A DNA stretch of 5,765 nucleotides. Source: Verrucomicrobiales bacterium (GTDB taxonomy: Bacteria; Verrucomicrobiota; Verrucomicrobiia; Limisphaerales; UBA1100). The DNA lies in NCBI GenBank assembly GCA_011523245.1, contig WTHG01000208.1:1-5765 (forward strand), in the 5' to 3' direction. Within the stretch, counting starts at the first letter, position 1. Each line of letters starts with the position of its first letter. The notes under the pieces are model-generated. The model had not been told where the DNA came from and did not search any database. It saw only the letters and a program-made list of their open reading frames with translations. A program made the position numbers and the translations under genes. This document shows, piece after piece, positions 1 through 5,765 of this stretch.

Positions 1-413
1 GCGTCGGTTGGTTCACCTCAGCCTCCATCAATGAGCCGTTTAAGTGGTGCGACAAAATCGGTAACGGTCATCCCGATCCCGACGTCGCCTTCGCCGAGGG
101 GCAGTTTTACCTCGCCACCCAGCAACGCACCGACTACGTCAGCCCTGGCCCGTGGGTCGAGACTGTCACGGCCCGTGTCGGCGTCGATACCACCAACGAC
201 GGCAAGATCAACCAATGGACCGACTGGACCGAGGTCAAGGAGACCTATGACTACATCAAGGGCTTCTCCAAACAAATCCAGCGCACACCCGCCAAGCTCG
301 ACCTCGCCAAGCTCCCCGCCGGGTTTGGTTTTCAAATTGAACTGAAGCTCACCGACACCACCGCCAACAAATCCAAGCCCATCATCGAGAGCCTGCAGCT
401 TGAACTGAACTAA
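1..413 (+). CDS. C-terminal fragment of an exported, probably carbohydrate-active protein (5' end outside window)
   Basis: The reading frame is open from the left edge (first full codon at position 3) to a TAA at 411-413, giving the last 136 residues. Visible features are a PDVAFAEGQFYLATQ stretch (fragment residues 25-39), which looks like one blade of a beta-propeller, then SPGPW, then an acidic DTTNDGKIN segment (residues 62-70) resembling a calcium-binding loop, and a beta-rich tail ending in LQLELN. From memory, similar C-termini occur in secreted PVC-bacterial proteins annotated as glycoside hydrolase-like or hypothetical; I cannot name the family with certainty and no catalytic residue can be assigned from this part. 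The frame beats the overlapping alternatives because it ends just 10 bp before the sulfatase gene and gives a normal folded-protein composition, whereas the competing frames give Ser/Thr/Pro-rich or Gly/Val-rich sequence. Its place at the head of a sulfatase run suggests a role on the same glycan. Confidence 0.75.
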   Translation, partial: VGWFTSASINEPFKWCDKIGNGHPDPDVAFAEGQFYLATQQRTDYVSPGPWVETVTARVGVDTTNDGKINQWTDWTEVKETYDYIKGFSKQIQRTPAKLDLAKLPAGFGFQIELKLTDTTANKSKPIIESLQLELN

Positions 414-423
414 TCCTCCCGCC

Positions 424-1755
424 ATGTGCCTTCGATTGATCGCCATTCTGACTACGCTGTGGATTGGCCTGCCCGCCGCGCAAGCGAAGCGAGCCGACCG
501 CCCCAACGTGATCCTCATCATGGCGGACGATATCGGGGCCGAGGGGCTCGCGTGCTACGGAAGCACCATCTACACCACGCCGCACCTCGACCGTATGGCC
601 GCGGAAGGCCTGCGGTTCGAAAACGCCTACGCCACGCCCTTGTGCACGCCCACGCGGGTAATGATCATGAGCGGCCTTTACCCGCCGCGCACCGGTTTCC
701 GCGCCCTCATCGGCAAGGGCGAAGGCGTCCGGATGCCCGCAAGCATCCCCACCTTTGGGCATGATTTCCGCGCCGCCGGCTATGCCACCGCCGTAACCGG
801 AAAATGGCAACTCGGCAAGTTCGACGAATTCTCCGACCAACCCGTCGAGCACGGCTTCGACGAATATTGCATGTGGACCTGGGTGTACGACGGGCAAAAA
901 TCCAGCCGCTACTACAAACCGCAGATATATCACAACCGCAAAGTCATCAACGGTGGCGAACGTGACTTCGGCCCGGATTACTTCCACGACTTCGCACTGG
1001 ACTTCATCGACCGCAAAAAAAACGAGCCCTTCTTTCTCTACTACCCCATGGCGCTCGTCCATTCCCCGTTCGTGCATCCGCCTAAACTGGAGAAACTGGC
1101 CCGAACGAATTTTACCAACGACCTCGACAAGCAGACCATCGCCTTCGGCCACATGATCACCTACATGGACCATGTCGTCGGCAGCCTTCTCAAGCGCCTG
1201 AAAAAACACGACCTCGACAAGAACACACTCGTCCTTTTCACCGGCGACAACGGCACGCACAAAAACATTACCAGCCACCTTCCCGGCCTAAAGCTCAAGG
1301 GAGGCAAAGGCACGATGACCGAAGCCGGAAGCCGCGTTCCCCTGCTCGCCTGGTGGCCCGGCACTATCCGGCCCGGCGTGCGCGATGAATTCTTCTGCCT
1401 CGTCGACGTCCTGCCCACCGTCACCTCACTGGCCGGCATCCGGCTCAACCGCAAGGTCGACGGCCTCAATCTCGCCCACCACCTCACCGGCGGTCCCGGC
1501 AAGAACCGCGAGCACGTCTTCATTAACTACGGTCGCGGCTACTTCGTGCGGGACAAACGCTTCCGTCTCAATCAGGACGGCAAACTCTACGACATCCCCG
1601 TCACTTCCAACGCCACCCGTTACAGCGAACAGGTGACCACCGACCTCGAACACCAAGGCCACCGCCGACGCCTCCAAACCCTGCTCGACAATTTCATGGC
1701 CATCGAAAACGAGTACACCACCGAAAAAGTTCAGTCTCTTAATAATAAGAAATGA
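424..1755 (+). CDS. Exported sulfatase 1 (formylglycine-dependent, S1-type) with GKWQLG variant motif
   Basis: This is a 443-aa sulfatase of the alkaline phosphatase superfamily, predicted to hydrolyse sulfate esters outside the cytoplasm. A signal peptide covers about residues 1-21 (hydrophobic core, AQA before KR). Family motifs follow in order: calcium-binding MADD (D35, D36), the formylglycine signature C74-T-P-T-R78 (Thr where Ser is more usual), GKWQLG with K127 and Q129, H213 in LVHSP, D275-N276 in GDNG, and K295 in KGGKG followed by TEAG. Length is normal for a small bacterial sulfatase. The start at 424 is firm: an in-frame TGA at 406-408 excludes an earlier one, and a later start would lose the signal peptide. 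No Shine-Dalgarno sequence is visible. The gene begins 10 bp after the upstream stop, and its stop overlaps the next start. Oddity: Q129 occupies the place of the usual His of GKWH[LM]G. Substrate unknown; the class assignment is secure. Confidence 0.95.
   Translation: MCLRLIAILTTLWIGLPAAQAKRADRPNVILIMADDIGAEGLACYGSTIYTTPHLDRMAAEGLRFENAYATPLCTPTRVMIMSGLYPPRTGFRALIGKGEGVRMPASIPTFGHDFRAAGYATAVTGKWQLGKFDEFSDQPVEHGFDEYCMWTWVYDGQKSSRYYKPQIYHNRKVINGGERDFGPDYFHDFALDFIDRKKNEPFFLYYPMALVHSPFVHPPKLEKLARTNFTNDLDKQTIAFGHMITYMDHVVGSLLKRLKKHDLDKNTLVLFTGDNGTHKNITSHLPGLKLKGGKGTMTEAGSRVPLLAWWPGTIRPGVRDEFFCLVDVLPTVTSLAGIRLNRKVDGLNLAHHLTGGPGKNREHVFINYGRGYFVRDKRFRLNQDGKLYDIPVTSNATRYSEQVTTDLEHQGHRRRLQTLLDNFMAIENEYTTEKVQSLNNKK
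1752..1755 (+). promoter_or_regulatory. ATGA stop/start overlap between sulfatases 1 and 2
   Basis: The start codon of sulfatase 2 (ATG, 1752-1754) overlaps the stop codon of sulfatase 1 (TGA, 1753-1755). This arrangement usually means translational coupling by a terminating and re-initiating ribosome. The preceding bases are A-rich and contain no clear Shine-Dalgarno motif, which fits coupling. The overlap itself is seen directly; coupling is inferred. Confidence 0.85.
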
Positions 1756-3140
1756 AGTCCCTATTCGCCACCATCGTTTCAATGCTCCTGTTGACCGGTT
1801 TCCCGGTCCGATCGGCAGACCGCCCCAACTTCGTGGTCATCTTCACCGACGACCAAGGCTACGGCGACCTCAGTTGCTTCGGGGGCAAGCACGTCAGCAC
1901 GCCGCGCATCGACCGCATGGCCAAGGAAGGGGCCAAGCTCACCAGCTTTTACGTGGCGGCTCCGGTCTGCACGCCCTCGCGCGCGGCCTTGATGACCGGC
2001 TGTTACCCGGCCCGCATCGACATGGCCACCGGCTCCAAGTTCGGCGTCCTCCTGGCGGGCGATCCCAAGGGGCTCAACCCCAAGGAAATCACCATCGCCG
2101 AGGTCCTCAAAAGCGTCGGCTACAAAACTGCCATCTGCGGCAAGTGGCACCTCGGCGACCAGCCCGAGTTCCTGCCCACGCGCCAAGGGTTCGACGAGTT
2201 CTTCGGCATCCCGTACAGCCACGACATCCATCCGTTCCACCCGCGGCAAAACCACTTCAAGTTCCCGCCGCTGGCCCTGCTGGAAAACGAGCAGGTCATC
2301 GAGATGGATCCGGACGCCGACCACCTCACCCGGCGCATCACCGAGCGCGCCGTGTCCTTCATCGAGCGCAACAAGGACGAGCCCTTCTTCCTCTACGTGC
2401 CGCACCCCATCCCGCACAAGCCGCTCCACGTGGCCCCTCCCTTCATGAAAGGCGTGGCGAAGGAAATCACCGAGAAGCTCAAGCTCGAAGACAACTCCAT
2501 CGACTACAAGACCCGCGACCGCCTCTTCCGCCAAGCCATCACTGAAATCGACTGGTCCGTGGGCCGCATCCTCGACACCCTCAAGAAGCACGGCATCGAC
2601 GACGACACGATGGTGATCTTCACCTCCGATAATGGTCCAGCCATTGGCAGCGCCGGACCGCTAAAAGGCCGCAAAGGCAGCACCTTCGAAGGTGGTATGC
2701 GTGAAGCCACAGTGATCCGTTGGCCTGGAAAAATCCCGGCCGGCAAAACCAATCCCGAACTCATGACCACCATGGATCTACTCCCCACCTTCGCCAAACT
2801 CGCCAGCGCCAAGCTCCCGAATGACCGCGTCATCGACGGCAAAGACGTCTGGCCGGTACTAACCGGCAAGGCGAGCACTCCGCATGAAGCCTTTTTCTAC
2901 CACAGCCGCACCAACCTCAACGCCGTGCGCTCGGGCAATTGGAAGCTTCACGTTAACAAGGGCAAACCCACCCAACTATACAATCTGGAAACCGATATCG
3001 GTGAAAAACAAAACGTGCTAAAGGCAAACCCTGACATTGTGCGTCGCCTCCAAAAACATCTTCAGGCATTCACCAACGATATCTCAAAAAATAGTCGGCC
3101 GGCCGCTTTTGTGGAAAACGCCAAACCCCTTTCTAAATAA
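1752..3140 (+). CDS. Exported sulfatase 2 (arylsulfatase A-like)
   Basis: This 462-aa protein carries the full canonical sulfatase motif set. A signal peptide spans about residues 1-22 (MKSLF start, core MLLLTGF, likely cleavage after RSA). Then come FTDDQGYGDL with calcium ligands D33 and D34, the formylglycine signature C73-T-P-S-R77, GKWHLG with K131 and H133, H222 in PIPHKPL, D293-N294 in SDNG, and K308 in KGRKGSTFEGG. The C-terminal part has the usual sulfatase subdomain pattern (SGNWKLH near 394-400, then QLYNLETD). The sequence fits arylsulfatase A / N-acetylgalactosamine-sulfatase-like enzymes of PVC bacteria, acting on aryl or glycan sulfate esters after export; the true substrate cannot be read from the sequence. 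It overlaps the previous gene by 4 bp and ends 3 bp before the next. Codon use changes sharply near position 2628: 17 of 20 lysines are AAG before it and 12 of 17 are AAA after it. Confidence 0.96.
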   Translation: MKSLFATIVSMLLLTGFPVRSADRPNFVVIFTDDQGYGDLSCFGGKHVSTPRIDRMAKEGAKLTSFYVAAPVCTPSRAALMTGCYPARIDMATGSKFGVLLAGDPKGLNPKEITIAEVLKSVGYKTAICGKWHLGDQPEFLPTRQGFDEFFGIPYSHDIHPFHPRQNHFKFPPLALLENEQVIEMDPDADHLTRRITERAVSFIERNKDEPFFLYVPHPIPHKPLHVAPPFMKGVAKEITEKLKLEDNSIDYKTRDRLFRQAITEIDWSVGRILDTLKKHGIDDDTMVIFTSDNGPAIGSAGPLKGRKGSTFEGGMREATVIRWPGKIPAGKTNPELMTTMDLLPTFAKLASAKLPNDRVIDGKDVWPVLTGKASTPHEAFFYHSRTNLNAVRSGNWKLHVNKGKPTQLYNLETDIGEKQNVLKANPDIVRRLQKHLQAFTNDISKNSRPAAFVENAKPLSK

Positions 3141-3143
3141 CAC

Positions 3144-4646
3144 ATGAAATCTGTCTCACTCCTGAAGCTTGTTACTGTTCTAATATTGATGGGTGGCATG
3201 ACACATGCCAGCGACGAAAAACCCCCGAACATCTTGTTCATCTTCACGGATGATCACGCGCTGAACGCCATTTCAGCGTATGGCGGTCCGTTGGCGAAAA
3301 TTGCGCCCACACCGCATCTGGATCGCATCGCCAAAGAGGGAATGCTCTTCAAGCACTGTCTGGTGAGTAATTCCATCTGCGCCCCGTCGCGCGCGGTGGT
3401 CTTGACCGGAAAATATTCGCACCTGAACGGGCAGCTCACCAACAAGGACATGTTTGATGGTTCGCAACAGACCGTCTCTAAGCTTCTTAAAAAAGCCGGC
3501 TACCAAACCGCCATCGTCGGCAAATGGCACCTTAAATCCACGCCCACTGGATTTGATCATTTCGAGGTCCTTAAAGGTCAGGGTCAGTACTACAACCCGT
3601 TACTGTTCACCAACGGAAAAAACGTGAAGCACACCGGTTACACGACTGATATTATCACGGATCAATCATTGAAATGGCTCGAGACACGCAACGCGGATAA
3701 ACCATTTTTTCTCATGACCCAACACAAGGCACCGCACGGGCGCTGGGAACCAGCACTACGTCATCTGGAGGTGTTTGAGGACACGGAAATCCCTGAGCCG
3801 CCGACGCTCTTCGACGACTACGCTGGCCGGACCACAGCGCCGGCTCAGCATAAGATGGGCATTGCCGATCATATGGGCCCTCATCGTTTAATGTTCCGCT
3901 ACTCCAGCAAGTTCACCCCGGAGCAATTTAAGGTCTTCGATGGCCATTTCCGTCCGCGCAATGAGGCGTTCGAGAAACTCAACCTGCAGGGTAAGGCTCG
4001 CACGCGCTGGAATTACCAACGCTACATCAAGAACTACCTCCGTTGCGTAAAGGCAGTGGATGAAAATGTCGGCCGACTGCTGGAGTATCTCGACGACAAC
4101 GGGCTCTCCAATAACACCGTGGTTATCTACAGCTCCGACCAGGGTTTCTGGCTCGGCGAGCACGGCTGGTTCGACAAGCGTTGGATGTATGAAGAAAGCC
4201 TGCACACACCGCTTATCGTTCGCTGGCCTGGCCAAATCCAACCCGCCACCATCAATACCGATCTCGTTTCCAATCTCGACTTCGCACAGACCTTCCTCGA
4301 TATCGCTGGTGCCAAACAACCCGGCGACATGCAGGGCCTTGCACTCACCCCATTGCTTCGCGGAAAAACGCCGGCCAACTGGCGCAAAACTCATTACTAT
4401 CACTACTACGAAGCCGGCGGACACGGTGTGCCCGTGCACTACGGTGTCACCGACGGTCGACATAAACTCATCCGTTTCCCCGACGACACCCTTGATGCTT
4501 GGGAATTTTTCGACCTAAAAAAAGATCCCAACGAAATGCAAAGCCGTTACGACGATCCGCAATACAAACGCACCATTGCCAACCTTAAAGAAGAACTCAA
4601 CCGCCTGCGCAAACAGTATCAGGTGGAGAATTTCGAAAACCCTTAA
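3144..4646 (+). CDS. Exported sulfatase 3 (N-acetylglucosamine-6-sulfatase / iduronate-2-sulfatase-like)
   Basis: This 500-aa sulfatase belongs to a different subgroup from its two neighbours. A signal peptide covers about residues 1-22 (MKSVSLLKLV start, likely cleavage at THA-SD). Motifs in order: FTDDH (D36, D37), formylglycine signature C79-A-P-S-R83, GKWHLK with K127 and H129, KAPHGRW with H198, then SDQGFWLGEHGWFDKRWM with D332, Q333, H340 and K345, followed by YEES and TPLIVRWPG. The DQG and GEHGWFDKR pattern is typical of bacterial N-acetylglucosamine-6-sulfatase and iduronate-sulfatase-like enzymes rather than arylsulfatase A. Residues about 215-290 form a longer insert before the second half of the fold, and residues from about 417 look like the C-terminal subdomain often called DUF4976 (EFFDLKKDPNE, then a helical tail). 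It starts 3 bp after the previous stop with no visible Shine-Dalgarno motif. Likely role: exo-removal of sulfate from a sulfated glycan. The sulfatase call is secure, the substrate is not. Confidence 0.95.
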   Translation: MKSVSLLKLVTVLILMGGMTHASDEKPPNILFIFTDDHALNAISAYGGPLAKIAPTPHLDRIAKEGMLFKHCLVSNSICAPSRAVVLTGKYSHLNGQLTNKDMFDGSQQTVSKLLKKAGYQTAIVGKWHLKSTPTGFDHFEVLKGQGQYYNPLLFTNGKNVKHTGYTTDIITDQSLKWLETRNADKPFFLMTQHKAPHGRWEPALRHLEVFEDTEIPEPPTLFDDYAGRTTAPAQHKMGIADHMGPHRLMFRYSSKFTPEQFKVFDGHFRPRNEAFEKLNLQGKARTRWNYQRYIKNYLRCVKAVDENVGRLLEYLDDNGLSNNTVVIYSSDQGFWLGEHGWFDKRWMYEESLHTPLIVRWPGQIQPATINTDLVSNLDFAQTFLDIAGAKQPGDMQGLALTPLLRGKTPANWRKTHYYHYYEAGGHGVPVHYGVTDGRHKLIRFPDDTLDAWEFFDLKKDPNEMQSRYDDPQYKRTIANLKEELNRLRKQYQVENFENP

Positions 4647-4669
4647 CCCACTCTCATATCTCAAACATC

Positions 4670-5765
4670 ATGAAAAACTCCCTCACGAATCCTAAATTGA
4701 AAAACTGGCTCTGCCTCGGCGCAATGGCGATCGGCTTTAATGCCACGCCGATCCAAGCTCAGGAAGGTCAGGCGAACAAGCCGCGGGTGAATAATGAAAA
4801 GCCCGGCAATCGCGGACAGGTGAAACGCGTGCATCCGCATGCACTCAAGCTGATCCTGCAAGGGAAGAAAAAGGAGGCGATCGCCTATCTAAAGGAGACC
4901 TCCGCCTTTGAAGTGAACCCGAAACATACCCAGCTGTTACTGGACATCGCCAACGAAAAGCCCAACGCCTGGAAGTACGATGCCACAACTTGGCCATGGG
5001 AGCGCGCACTGCCCAACACGGCGTTGAAGAAGGACGAGCCGACGGATAAATTCACCATCGCCTTTGGCGGCGGCTCAGGCTACGTGCCCGCCAACGAACG
5101 CGTGTGGAACACCATCGGCACCCTCGACCCACGCGCGGTCCTGTTGCTCGGCGATAATGTTTATATCGACGACCCTGAAACACCAGAAATGCAACTGTTC
5201 CACTACTACCGCCGCCAGAGCCAACCCGAGTGGATGAAGCTGGCAAAGACCGTACCGATCTACGGCATCTGGGATGACCACGACTTTACCACTAACGACG
5301 GCTGGGGTGGCCCCGATATCGAAAAGCCCAAGTGGAAGCGCAAGGTCTGGGAAATCTTCAAGGAGAACTACGACAACCCCTACTACGGAGGTGGCGAGAA
5401 ACAACCCGGCTGCTGGTTTGATTTTCGGATCGGCGACGTCCACTTTGTGATGATCGATGGCCGCTACTATCGCGAATCGCCGCGCAGTAAGGAGAACCCC
5501 TCAATGCTTGGCCCAGCTCAGTTGAAATGGCTCAAACAAACGCTCAAGCAGCCAGCCACCTTCAAAGTGCTCTGCACCAACGTCCCTATGACACCGAAGG
5601 TGAAACCTGGCTCCAAGGATACTTGGGATGGCTTTGCCGGCGAACGCCAGAAGATTTTCCAGTACATCGCTGATCAGAAAATCCCCGGGCTCGTCATCCT
5701 TTCCGCCGACCGCCACCGTTCCGACGCTTACAAAATCGATACTGGGATCAAGGGCATGTATCCCC
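4670..5765 (+). CDS. PhoD-like metallophosphatase, exported (3' end outside window)
   Basis: An open frame starts at ATG 4670 and has no stop before the right edge, giving 365 codons of an incomplete protein. Residues 1-30 look like a signal peptide (hydrophobic WLCLGAMAIGF, cleavage near IQA-QE). Residues 31-55 are a polar linker and about 56-98 are probably helical. The phosphatase part begins near residue 127 and shows PhoD-family metal-site motifs: LLLGDNVYID (D162, Y165), IWDDHDFTTND (D202, D203, H204, D205), VMIDGRYYR (D263), LGPAQLKWL, and SADRHRSD (D347, H349). PhoD-type enzymes are secreted phosphodiesterases/alkaline phosphatases with a calcineurin-like fold, unrelated in fold to the sulfatases. 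The Cys usual in the first motif (FxSC) is absent; the sequence there is FGGGSGY. The gene lies 23 bp after sulfatase 3 with no terminator between, so co-transcription is likely. It might release phosphate from organic esters or modified glycan; the substrate is unknown. Confidence 0.9.
   Translation, partial: MKNSLTNPKLKNWLCLGAMAIGFNATPIQAQEGQANKPRVNNEKPGNRGQVKRVHPHALKLILQGKKKEAIAYLKETSAFEVNPKHTQLLLDIANEKPNAWKYDATTWPWERALPNTALKKDEPTDKFTIAFGGGSGYVPANERVWNTIGTLDPRAVLLLGDNVYIDDPETPEMQLFHYYRRQSQPEWMKLAKTVPIYGIWDDHDFTTNDGWGGPDIEKPKWKRKVWEIFKENYDNPYYGGGEKQPGCWFDFRIGDVHFVMIDGRYYRESPRSKENPSMLGPAQLKWLKQTLKQPATFKVLCTNVPMTPKVKPGSKDTWDGFAGERQKIFQYIADQKIPGLVILSADRHRSDAYKIDTGIKGMYP

Noticed and set aside
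18..521. Minus-strand open frame (167 codons) across the upstream fragment and the sulfatase 1 start
   Set aside because: It runs across the junction of two well-supported plus-strand genes and its translation is a Gly/Leu/Val/Asp-rich antisense product.
382..1278. Long minus-strand open frame (298 codons) opposite sulfatase 1
   Set aside because: It lies almost wholly antisense to a gene with all sulfatase motifs, its translation is Val/Gly/Ala/Glu-rich without a recognisable domain, and such frames are expected opposite GC-rich genes.
1874..2545. Plus-strand frame of 223 codons inside sulfatase 2
   Set aside because: The translation is a low-complexity Arg/His/Pro/Gln-rich product of the shifted frame; the sulfatase frame covers the same bases with conserved catalytic residues.
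1779..2591. Long minus-strand open frame (270 codons) opposite sulfatase 2
   Set aside because: Same reasoning: it mirrors the GC-rich first part of sulfatase 2, and its Glu/Val/Gly-rich sequence shows no motif.
3888..4463. Minus-strand open frame (191 codons) opposite sulfatase 3
   Set aside because: It is antisense to the conserved second half of sulfatase 3 and has no recognisable domain or start signal.
4647..4669. Possible terminator or promoter between sulfatase 3 and the PhoD-like gene
   Set aside because: The 23 bp are pyrimidine-rich with no inverted repeat, no T-run and no promoter-like pair of boxes.
4703..4714. Possible lipoprotein signal (Cys15) in the PhoD-like protein
   Set aside because: The residues before the Cys (NWL) do not match a lipobox and the hydrophobic stretch continues beyond the Cys; an ordinary signal peptide ending near residue 30 fits better.

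Overview
The window is a densely packed, single-direction (+ strand) gene cluster: the 3' end of a secreted-type protein, three complete sulfatases that differ from one another, and the 5' part of a PhoD-like metallophosphatase that runs off the right edge. GC content is fairly high. All four genes whose start is visible encode an N-terminal signal peptide, so the products are probably exported. Runs of several different Cys-type sulfatases beside other exported hydrolases are typical of Planctomycetota, Verrucomicrobiota, Lentisphaerota and related PVC bacteria from marine or other sulfated-polysaccharide-rich habitats. That placement is an inference from gene content and protein style; there is no rRNA or marker gene here to confirm it.

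Layout: 1-413, C-terminal 136 residues of an exported protein, probably carbohydrate-active; 424-1755, sulfatase 1 (443 aa); 1752-3140, sulfatase 2 (462 aa, arylsulfatase A-like), whose ATG overlaps the previous stop as ATGA; 3144-4646, sulfatase 3 (500 aa, similar to bacterial N-acetylglucosamine-6-sulfatase/iduronate-2-sulfatase-like enzymes); 4670-5765, PhoD-like phosphatase, first 365 codons. The junctions are 10 bp, a 4-bp overlap, 3 bp and 23 bp. There is no gene-free stretch over 25 bp, no visible terminator or internal promoter, and no RNA gene, mobile element, CRISPR array or long repeat. The genes most simply form one transcription unit whose promoter lies left of the window.

How the genes may work together: each sulfatase carries a C-x-P-[S/T]-R signature, whose Cys must be oxidised to formylglycine by a maturase not encoded here. 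Three divergent sulfatases in one operon suggest stepwise removal of sulfate groups from different positions of one complex sulfated glycan, with the upstream protein and the phosphatase as further exported hydrolytic functions. The polysaccharide cannot be named from this sequence.

No wholly new system is apparent. The points most worth a second look are a Gln in place of the active-site His of sulfatase 1 (GKWQLG), the apparent lack of the usual metal-ligand Cys in the PhoD-like protein, a sharp codon-usage break inside sulfatase 2 near position 2628, and the absence of recognisable Shine-Dalgarno sequences at all four starts.
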